A stretch of DNA of 64,000 bases from contig NZ_CP055156.1 in the NCBI RefSeq assembly GCF_014217805.1, forward strand, positions 5,400,585 to 5,464,584, in the 5' to 3' direction. The position numbers and the translations under genes are program-made. The notes below the pieces were generated by a model. That model was given only the letters and a program-made list of their open reading frames with translations, did no database searches and was not told the DNA's origin. This stretch comes from Adhaeribacter swui. GTDB taxonomy: Bacteria; Bacteroidota; Bacteroidia; Cytophagales; Hymenobacteraceae. Positions 57,062 through 64,000 of this stretch are shown in pieces (position 1 is the first letter of the stretch; every line of letters starts with the position of its first letter).

Positions 57062-58015
57062 TTATTTTTTATTGACTAATAAATGTATTTGCTCCTGCAA
57101 TTCGGAAGCTTTTTGTTCTGCTTCGGGCAAAGGTAAGCCCCCGGGCAAGCCAGGCCGCTGGTGTTTGGTAGCCATAAGCCAGGCATCGCGCAATAAGTTC
57201 TGACGTTCGGTAATCAATTTATAATATTGTTCGGCATCCGGAACCTGCTTTAAACTTTCTACAATACCGGGTTGGCGCGCTGCTTCTTTATAACCCAGAT
57301 ATTTTAAAATTTCGCGGGCCATAATCCAGTGGCCAGTTTCGCCGGGATGTACGCCATCGGGGGCTAAAGCAAAACCATCTATCCCGAAAGTAGCATCTAC
57401 CTGGCGGTGAGCTTGCAGGTATTCTTGCATGGGGTAATGTATATCTATAACTTCCCAATTAGCGCTTTTTTTCTGGATTAGTAACCAATTGGCGTATTTA
57501 TCCAGCACGGTGGCGTAGCCTTTTTGCTTGCCTTTGAGCTCGTCGTAGTCAGGCGGAGTCAGGTGAATAAGGCGGGCGCCGGTTTTAGTTACTTGCTCGT
57601 GCAGCCAGTTCATGCCATTTTTAAATTTATTAAACCGGGCTTCGTTTAAAGGCAAATAAATGCCATCGTTCATGCCGTAGCAGGCAAATACCAAGTCGGG
57701 TTTGGTTTGGGCGAGTACGCGGGCTAAGCGTTCGTGCAAGTGAGGGCGCGGAAAACTGCCGCCGGCGTGCCCTTCTTCCGACAATCCCGAAACGGTTTCG
57801 CTGGGTAAGCCCACGTTAATAAATTCTATTTGGCGGTTGGGATTTTGCGCCATAAGGTAAGCAGTTACCTGGTTCACGTAATTACCGGCGTACGTAATGC
57901 TGTTTCCCAAAAACACTACCCGCTTTACATTGGCCCCCAGGGGTTGCGCCTGCAAAACTGGTGTAGCCAACCAAACCAGCACAAAACATAAAAGTAAACC
58001 GAAGAATCTATTCAT
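57062..58015 (-). CDS. SGNH/GDSL hydrolase, exported
   Basis: A 317-residue secreted esterase-type protein with signal peptide (LLLCFVLVWLATPVLQAQ). Block I VVFLGNSITYAG with catalytic Ser, the NxxND-like CYGMNDG and the catalytic DGVHPGETGHW block are present. Substrate unknown; sugar-ester deacetylation is common. It diverges from the FecR-SusCD locus and could be part of the same uptake system. Confidence 0.9.
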   Translation of the reverse strand: MNRFFGLLLCFVLVWLATPVLQAQPLGANVKRVVFLGNSITYAGNYVNQVTAYLMAQNPNRQIEFINVGLPSETVSGLSEEGHAGGSFPRPHLHERLARVLAQTKPDLVFACYGMNDGIYLPLNEARFNKFKNGMNWLHEQVTKTGARLIHLTPPDYDELKGKQKGYATVLDKYANWLLIQKKSANWEVIDIHYPMQEYLQAHRQVDATFGIDGFALAPDGVHPGETGHWIMAREILKYLGYKEAARQPGIVESLKQVPDAEQYYKLITERQNLLRDAWLMATKHQRPGLPGGLPLPEAEQKASELQEQIHLLVNKK

Positions 58016-58311
58016 TTTACAAGATTAAAGCCGTTCGCCTGAAATTATACATTTAAATTTATTATTCCCGAACAACCAGTCTTCTTCAACAGCCACCGCC
58101 ATTTTTACCAACCTGGTTTAATCGTTCCGGGTAAAATTTTTAAAATTCACGAATAATCTACATCTGTAGCGGCTTTTCAAACGGCTCCTGCCCTTGTTTT
58201 AGCAAAAAATTTAAAAATATAGGCGGTTGATTTTCCTAAAATTTAAAAAATAATCAACCCTGCTTCACCCGGTAAGCAGCCCGGCGTGTCTTTACCCACA
58301 GATAACGAGTT
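58016..58311. other. Divergent intergenic region
   Basis: AT-rich, with a GGTTGATT (58225-58232) / AATCAACC (58252-58259) 8-bp inverted repeat upstream of fecR. No gene seen. Confidence 0.4.
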
Positions 58312-59520
58312 ATGGAAAATAAGGAACGTCCCCAGGATCAGTCGTATTTTAATCAAGCTGATTTGATCTTGCGCTACTACCGCGGTGAATTAAGTGCCTC
58401 TGAGAGCGAGAAAGTAGAACAGTGGTTAGCCGAAGACGAGGCAAATAAACAGTTTGCCGCCAGTTTACAAGATGAGGTTTATCTGCAGGGCCAATTAGAT
58501 TTTTTTTCGTCTGTTGACACCGATGCCGCCTGGCAAAAAGTAGCGGGGCAAATGAACCAACCCCAACCCAAAAGTAATACCTGGTTAAATTTTAAATACG
58601 CGGCCGTTTTTCTGGTGCTGTGTGTAACGGGGGCATTAGTATATAAATACCAGCGCAGCCCAAAAGTACCAACGCAAACAATTGTCAAAATTGAAAAATT
58701 TAAAAAAATAGAGAAACCGATCACGCCATCCGCTAGCAAGCTGGCGCAGCTTACTTTGGCCAACGGCACCGTTATTCCGCTAAAGCTTAAAGCCAACGGT
58801 ACGCTCTATAATAAAAACGGATTGGAAGTTACCCAGCACGCCGAAGAGTTACATTTTTCTTTTAAGCCGGGCAGCCAACAACATTTAGCCGGCAACAACA
58901 CCCTTACCACACCGGTGGGCGGCCAATATAAAATTACTTTACCCGATGGCAGCGAGGTATGGCTTAATGCTTCGTCCGAGTTAACTTTTTCAGATGCTTT
59001 TGGCAAAAAAAGCCGCGAGGTTACTCTTACCGGAGAAGGTTATTTTGAAGTAGCCAAAGATAAAACCAAGCCCTTCCGGGTAACGGCCAACCACACTACC
59101 GTGGAAGTACTAGGCACGCATTTTAACGTAATGGCTTACCCCGAAGAGCAATCCATTAACACCACTTTGCTGGAAGGATCAGTAAAGGTGCATAACCAAA
59201 ATCGCCACACCATTATTAAACCGGGATATCAGGCTAAATCCGGCACAACCCTGGCGGTAGAGAAAGTAGATGTAGATGCCGCCGTAGCCTGGAAAAATGG
59301 CTTATTCCAATTTCAGAACACCGAACTAGGCACCATTATGCGCCAACTTGAAAGGTGGTACGGGGTACAATTCCTAAACACTGGCCAGGTACAAGACCAG
59401 CACTTTACCGGTATTATTTCGCGGCAAACCGAACTAGCAAAAATTTTAAAAATGCTGGAATTATCGGGCGATATAAAATTTAAAACCAATGGCCAGAAAA
59501 TAATTATTCTGGCTGATTAA
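58312..59520 (+). CDS. FecR-family anti-sigma factor
   Basis: A 402-residue membrane protein that passes the signal from a TonB-dependent receptor to an ECF sigma factor. Seen: the cytoplasmic N-terminus RGELSASESEKVEQWLAEDE, one TM segment at about 94-113, the FecR domain (TPVGGQYKITLPDGSEVWLN, GEGYFEVAKDKTKPFRV) and the C-terminal DUF4974. No sigma gene lies next to it; the nearest in the window is the one with an RskA-type anti-sigma at 48325. Confidence 0.92.
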   Translation: MENKERPQDQSYFNQADLILRYYRGELSASESEKVEQWLAEDEANKQFAASLQDEVYLQGQLDFFSSVDTDAAWQKVAGQMNQPQPKSNTWLNFKYAAVFLVLCVTGALVYKYQRSPKVPTQTIVKIEKFKKIEKPITPSASKLAQLTLANGTVIPLKLKANGTLYNKNGLEVTQHAEELHFSFKPGSQQHLAGNNTLTTPVGGQYKITLPDGSEVWLNASSELTFSDAFGKKSREVTLTGEGYFEVAKDKTKPFRVTANHTTVEVLGTHFNVMAYPEEQSINTTLLEGSVKVHNQNRHTIIKPGYQAKSGTTLAVEKVDVDAAVAWKNGLFQFQNTELGTIMRQLERWYGVQFLNTGQVQDQHFTGIISRQTELAKILKMLELSGDIKFKTNGQKIIILAD

Positions 59521-59554
59521 ATAGATTAACTAATAAAGGGTTGGTCCAGAAAAA

Positions 59555-59582
59555 CACCAGCAGCGCGCCAACGCTACTGGTG
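59555..59582 (+). promoter_or_regulatory. Hairpin between fecR and susC
   Basis: CACCAGCAGCG (59555-59565) and CGCTACTGGTG (59572-59582) pair with a single mismatch and a 6-base loop, and flanking GTCC/GGAC extend it. No U-tract. It could tune expression of the downstream susC relative to fecR. Confidence 0.5.
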
Positions 59583-59651
59583 CCAAAAGGACTAATCTGA
59601 TAGACTTAATATTTTTCCGAGTACTAAATCTTTTAATCCAATTGCAAATTT

Positions 59652-62600
59652 ATGAAAGTAAATCTACGCGGCAAGTGCGGCCAAATTCCTTTCGCGCATT
59701 CTTTTAAAAAGCTCTTTATTATGAAGTTGCTCGTAATGCTGCTTACCGTAACCTTTTTGCAGGTAAGCGCCAAAGCCACCTCTCAAGGCATATCAATTAC
59801 CGAAAAAAACGCCTCTCTCGAAACCGTTTTTGAAATTATTCATAAGCAAAGCGGCTACTTATTTATTTACAACAACGAACTTATCAAAACGGCCAGACCG
59901 GTAACTCTTAACTTAAAAGCTGTTTCGCTGGAACAAGCATTAAGCTCTATTTTGGCCGGTCAACCACTGACTTATACTTTACTTGATAAAACCATTATTA
60001 TTAAGCCTAAAACCGCGCCGCAAAAAGCAACTTTATTTAACATTGACATAAAGGGTAAAGTGCAGGACGAAAAAGGCGAAAGTTTACCCGGAGTAAGTAT
60101 CCAGATTAGCGGCACCACCCAAGGTACTGTTACGGACGCAAACGGTAGCTTTAGCCTGAATGCGCCGGAAAATGCCAGTTTAATTTTTTCGTACATCGGT
60201 TATCAAAACCAAACCGTAGCAGTTAATGGCCGCGCCGAATTAACGGTTACCCTGGTGGCTGACCAAAAAGTTTTAAACGAAGTGGTAGTAACGGCTTTGG
60301 GTATTTCCCGCGAAAAGAAAGCCCTTGCCTACTCGGTGTCGGAAGTAAAAGGCGATGAATTTACCCAGGCCCGCGAAAACAACGTGGCCAACTCTTTAAC
60401 CGGTAAAATTGCCGGGGTAAATGCTACCGGCTTATCTACGGGTCCGGGTGGTTCCAGCCGGGTAATTATCCGGGGTAATGGTTCGTTGGCGGGTTCCAAT
60501 ACACCTTTGTATGTTATCAATGGTATGCCCCTGGATAATACTACGCCCGGGGGTAGCGCCACCACCAACGGCGGCGGCACCAACGTTGACCGCGGCGACG
60601 GCATTGCCGGCATTAACCCCGACGATATCGAAAGTATTTCGGTGTTAAAAGGCGGTACGGCGGCAGCTTTGTACGGTTCCCGGGCCGCCAACGGGGTGAT
60701 CTTAATTACCACCAAATCAGGTAAAGCGCAAAAAGGCATTGGCGTGCAATATAACTCTACCTACACCCTCGAAGACGTTGCAGTAGTACCAGATTGGCAA
60801 TACGAGTACGGCCAAGGTCTGGAAGGCCGCAAGCCGGCCGATGCTTCGCAGGCGGTACAAACCGGTCGCTGGTCCTGGGGTGCTAAAATTGACGGTTCTG
60901 ATTTTATTGCCGCTGACGGAAAAACCCACCCTTACGTAGCCCAAAAGAATAATATTAAAAATTTCTACCAAACAGGGCACACCTTTACCAACACTCTAGC
61001 TTTTAACGGCGGATCCGAAGCGTTAAACTTCCGTTTTTCTTTATCGGATTTAGACAGCAAGGCCATTCTTAAAAATTCTACTTACGACCGTAAAAACGCT
61101 ACTTTAAGCCTGAACAGCAAAATCGGCAAAAGAATCAGCATCGAAGGTTTAGCGCAGTACAACAACGAACAAGCCCACAATCGCCCGAGTGCCGGCGATG
61201 CCACCGGTAACCCCAACTGGACACCCTACATGATTGCCAATTCCGTAGATATGCGGTGGTTAAGCCCCGGCTACGATGCTAATGGCATGGAAACGCCCTG
61301 GAACGATGCCGGGGTAGCTACCAACGCTTACTTTGTGGTGAACAAATTTCAAAATAATGATACCAAAAACCGCTTCATCGGTCAGGCCAGCATCCAGTTT
61401 AACTTACTCGATAACTTATACTTGAAAGGCCAGGTGGCCAAAGATTTCAATAATTACAACTTTGAATCGATTATCCCGACCGGAACTATTTATACCACCG
61501 GCAGCAAAGGCGAAATGAGCCAGTTCACGAACGAATCCAGCGAAACCAACGCTATGCTGACGGCGAATTACAGCACAAACCTGAACGAAAACTTTGGTCT
61601 GAATGTGCTGGCGGGTGGTAACCGGCGCAACAATTACATCCGCACCTATAATTTAGCGGGTAACCAGTTTATTATTCCGTTTTTTTATACTTTCTCGAAC
61701 CTAACCAACACGACGCAATCACAAAGTTATTCCGAAACCGCCACTAACTCGTTGTTTGGTTCCGTGGATTTAGATTATAAAGGTTTTGCTTACTTAACTT
61801 TTACCGGCCGCAACGACTGGTTTTCTACTTTAAGCCCAAAAAATAACAGCATCTTTTATCCATCCGTAGGTGGTAGCTTTATTTTGTCGCAAGCCATTCA
61901 ATTACCCAAAGCAATAAGCTTAGCTAAATTCCGGGCTTCTTGGGCGCAAGTTGGTGGCGGCGGACCTAACCCGTACCAGATTAACTTATCGTACAGCATG
62001 GTTCCCAGCAGCACCGTGCCTTTGCAAGACGTAACCAGCACTACCATTTCTAACCCGGAGTTAGGACCGTTAACTTCCACTACTACCGAGGTTGGCATGG
62101 ATTTACAATTCTTTAACCGCCGTTTAGGTTTAGATTTAACGCTTTATAACCGCACTACCACCAACGATATTGTATCTACCGCCATCACCCCAACTTCCGG
62201 TTTCGAGAATATTATTTTGAACGTGGGCGAAATGTACAACAAGGGCATAGAGACCATGATAACTGGTACACCTATTCAAACAGATAAATTTACCTGGAAT
62301 ACCAGCTATAACTTTGCCTATAACAAAAACCGGGTAGTAAGCTTGGCCGAAGGTTTAAATACCATCCAGATGGCGACTACGGTAAATAACTACGCCAACG
62401 TAAACAGCACAGTAGGCCAGCCTTATGGAGTTATTACCGGTTATACCATGGCAAAAGACGCCAACGGCAATGTTATCTACGATCCAAAATCAGGTTTCCC
62501 GGTGCGGTCGCCGCTGCAACAATTAGGCAATGGCGTTGCTCCGCTTACCATGGGCTTAACCAACGAGTTTTCCTATAAAAACTTCTCTTTAAACGTATTG

Positions 62601-63059
62601 CTCGACGGCAAATTCGGGAATAAAGTATTTTCTATGATGGAGGTTTACGGCATCCGGATGGGATTATTGAAAAACACTTTGCCGGGCCGAGAAAATGGCT
62701 TAGAAGTAAGCGGTGTAACACCGGAAGGCGCTCCTTATTCGCGCACGGTACCGGTTAAAGATTTGCGGGTGTGGTACGACAATTACAAAAACTACTCCGA
62801 TGTATTTTTACACGACGGCAGCTTTGTAAAACTGCGCCAGGTTATTTTCACCTATAACATTCCGGCCAACAAAATTCCAGTAATTAAACTACAAGGCGCT
62901 TCTATTTCTTTTGTAGCGCGTAACCTGGCCATCCTGTACCGCAAAACCGACAACTTCGATCCGGAGTCCAGCTTTACTAACGGCAACGCGCAAGGTTTCG
63001 AATCGTTTGGCTTGCCCCGCACCCGCACCATGGGCCTTAACTTAATGGTTAAATTTTAA
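59652..63059 (+). CDS. SusC/RagA-family TonB-linked outer membrane protein
   Basis: An outer membrane TonB-dependent transporter, 1135 residues. After a signal peptide come an STN domain (about 47-105, SITEKNASLETVFEIIHKQS), which marks a receptor that signals to FecR, a carboxypeptidase-like domain (about 128-215, GKVQDEKGESLPGVSIQISG), the plug (GTAAALYGSRAANGVILITT) and a long beta-barrel ending in F. It pairs with the SusD protein. Substrate not shown. Confidence 0.94.
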   Translation: MKVNLRGKCGQIPFAHSFKKLFIMKLLVMLLTVTFLQVSAKATSQGISITEKNASLETVFEIIHKQSGYLFIYNNELIKTARPVTLNLKAVSLEQALSSILAGQPLTYTLLDKTIIIKPKTAPQKATLFNIDIKGKVQDEKGESLPGVSIQISGTTQGTVTDANGSFSLNAPENASLIFSYIGYQNQTVAVNGRAELTVTLVADQKVLNEVVVTALGISREKKALAYSVSEVKGDEFTQARENNVANSLTGKIAGVNATGLSTGPGGSSRVIIRGNGSLAGSNTPLYVINGMPLDNTTPGGSATTNGGGTNVDRGDGIAGINPDDIESISVLKGGTAAALYGSRAANGVILITTKSGKAQKGIGVQYNSTYTLEDVAVVPDWQYEYGQGLEGRKPADASQAVQTGRWSWGAKIDGSDFIAADGKTHPYVAQKNNIKNFYQTGHTFTNTLAFNGGSEALNFRFSLSDLDSKAILKNSTYDRKNATLSLNSKIGKRISIEGLAQYNNEQAHNRPSAGDATGNPNWTPYMIANSVDMRWLSPGYDANGMETPWNDAGVATNAYFVVNKFQNNDTKNRFIGQASIQFNLLDNLYLKGQVAKDFNNYNFESIIPTGTIYTTGSKGEMSQFTNESSETNAMLTANYSTNLNENFGLNVLAGGNRRNNYIRTYNLAGNQFIIPFFYTFSNLTNTTQSQSYSETATNSLFGSVDLDYKGFAYLTFTGRNDWFSTLSPKNNSIFYPSVGGSFILSQAIQLPKAISLAKFRASWAQVGGGGPNPYQINLSYSMVPSSTVPLQDVTSTTISNPELGPLTSTTTEVGMDLQFFNRRLGLDLTLYNRTTTNDIVSTAITPTSGFENIILNVGEMYNKGIETMITGTPIQTDKFTWNTSYNFAYNKNRVVSLAEGLNTIQMATTVNNYANVNSTVGQPYGVITGYTMAKDANGNVIYDPKSGFPVRSPLQQLGNGVAPLTMGLTNEFSYKNFSLNVLLDGKFGNKVFSMMEVYGIRMGLLKNTLPGRENGLEVSGVTPEGAPYSRTVPVKDLRVWYDNYKNYSDVFLHDGSFVKLRQVIFTYNIPANKIPVIKLQGASISFVARNLAILYRKTDNFDPESSFTNGNAQGFESFGLPRTRTMGLNLMVKF

Positions 63060-63073
63060 TCCCGCACCCAATC

Positions 63074-64000
63074 ATGAAAACAAATAATAAATATTTTAAA
63101 ATTTTATCAGGTTTAGGTCTTGTTTCCGCGCTCCTGCTCACTACAGCCTGCGACGATGGCTTTGAGCAGATGAACGTAAACCCCAACGCTTACGAAAAAG
63201 TAGTACCGGAATTTATGTTTAGTAAGGCTTTATACGATGGCGCCCGCAACCGCTTAGGCGGCGCCGACGGAGCCATGCAATACACCACCAGTTTTAACGA
63301 AGTAGCCGGTTTTGGTTCAAAATACATTTTCCTTCAAGGCTCCGCTCCTTACGGGGTATTTACCAGCGCCTACACCAACGAAATTCAGGAAATTACAGAC
63401 GTAATTTTGAGCGTTAAAGACGATCCGAATAACGTAAACAAACTTGCCGCAGCGCGCATTTGGCGGGCGTATTGCTTTCATCGGGTGACGGATTTGTACG
63501 GCGATATTCCGTACAGCCAAGCTGGTTTAGGTTACCGCGAAGGCATTTTAAAACCGCAGTACGACACCCAGGAAGCCATCTACAAAGATATGCTGAAAGA
63601 ACTGGAAGAAGCTACTGCCCAGTTTGACGCCGCTAAACCAACTTTTGGCAACGCCGACGTGATTTACGGTGGCAACGTAGATAAATGGAAAAAATTTGCT
63701 TATTCCCTGATGCTGCGCTTAGGCATGCGCCTGACCAAAGTAGATGCCACTTTAGCAGAAACCTGGGTAAAAAAAGCCATTGCTGGTGGTGTAATTACCA
63801 GCGACGCGGATATAGCCCAAATCATGTTCGTGGCCGGTGGTCAGGCAATCAACCAGAATCCTTTGGCTAACTCCTACCTTTCCAGCGATTATTCCTCGGC
63901 TAATGGTAGTACCAACCGCGAAGGTGGCAAATACGCCAATACGTTTATTGATTTTTTAAAAAACAACAACGACCCGCGCCTAGGTGTGCTTTCGGTGGTG
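63074..64000 (+). CDS. SusD/RagB-family lipoprotein (partial)
   Basis: The first 309 codons of a SusD-type surface lipoprotein. Signal peptide with lipobox C26 in LLTTACDD. Residues about 85-135 carry the TPR-like helices typical of the SusD-like type 2 family (YTNEIQEITDVILSV, AARIWRAYCFHRVTDLYGDIPYSQA). It binds ligand for the SusC transporter. The 3' end lies beyond the window. ATG is 14 bases after the SusC stop. Confidence 0.93.
   Translation, partial: MKTNNKYFKILSGLGLVSALLLTTACDDGFEQMNVNPNAYEKVVPEFMFSKALYDGARNRLGGADGAMQYTTSFNEVAGFGSKYIFLQGSAPYGVFTSAYTNEIQEITDVILSVKDDPNNVNKLAAARIWRAYCFHRVTDLYGDIPYSQAGLGYREGILKPQYDTQEAIYKDMLKELEEATAQFDAAKPTFGNADVIYGGNVDKWKKFAYSLMLRLGMRLTKVDATLAETWVKKAIAGGVITSDADIAQIMFVAGGQAINQNPLANSYLSSDYSSANGSTNREGGKYANTFIDFLKNNNDPRLGVLSVV

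Noticed and set aside
1-64000. tRNA, rRNA or insertion sequences
   Set aside because: None could be identified by eye in the gaps; a dedicated scan would be needed to exclude small RNAs.

Overview
The window looks like chromosomal DNA of a Bacteroidota member, probably order Cytophagales near Adhaeribacter/Hymenobacter (inference). The evidence is a SusC/SusD pair with a FecR anti-sigma factor, an ECF sigma factor with an RskA-like anti-sigma factor, almost no Shine-Dalgarno sequences, two exact TAnnTTTG-type promoter -7 elements, and very AT-rich intergenic DNA with a recurring TTTTTAAATTTTTAAAATTT word. No rRNA, tRNA, CRISPR array, insertion sequence or prophage gene was seen. Several annotated starts differ from the longest open frame because that frame opens with TTG or GTG and a better ATG follows.

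Layout. 1-1327 (minus): ureA-ureB-ureC, with ureC cut by the left edge. 1776-2555: two small hypothetical genes. 2611-5391 (minus): two spore-photoproduct-lyase-type radical SAM proteins with an unlisted 58-residue ORF between them. 5679-8284 (minus): a two-subunit IorAB-type molybdenum hydroxylase with a Tat signal. 8530-16698 (minus): a pentose phosphate block in the order tkt-rpiB-tal-HAD phosphatase-gnd-zwf-pgl, with only rpe absent. 16914-21498: SDR, a hypothetical gene, a Bcr/CflA exporter and an aldo/keto reductase. 21499-22844: 1.3 kb of non-coding DNA holding a decayed manganese-catalase fragment.

22845-32066 (plus): a D-apionate-lactonase-like protein, a zinc-ribbon coiled-coil protein, then a light-sensing set of heme oxygenase, a bacteriophytochrome with no output domain, and a 1374-residue CheB-CheR-PAS-histidine kinase. 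32135-38194: a third SplB-superfamily radical SAM protein behind a perfect 30-bp palindrome, two small Spy/DUF4890-like secreted proteins, an M3 peptidase and small hypotheticals. 38477-40086: a small membrane protein ending in natural HGHHHHHH, followed by a NapH-like polyferredoxin. 40088-46233: alpha/beta hydrolase, Bcp peroxiredoxin, a three-gene glycosyltransferase operon and a DUF2461 protein overlapping it tail to tail.

46234-50100: a GTTGCAAGTT-type repeat field, a lipoprotein / anti-sigma / ECF-sigma operon (sigma and anti-sigma both appear to lack ATG starts), and a PhyH-family dioxygenase. 50188-56939: a GH43-like protein with a helical insertion, a bestrophin, and a PaoABC-type three-subunit molybdenum hydroxylase. 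57062-64000: an SGNH hydrolase and a FecR-SusC-SusD glycan/nutrient uptake locus, with SusD cut by the right edge.

The items most worth following up are the photoreceptor-kinase set with its output split off, the three SplB-family radical SAM proteins in an apparent non-spore-former, the palindrome lying on a start codon, the natural His-tail protein next to a polyferredoxin, and the small repeated palindromes. I did not find a clear previously undescribed multi-gene system.
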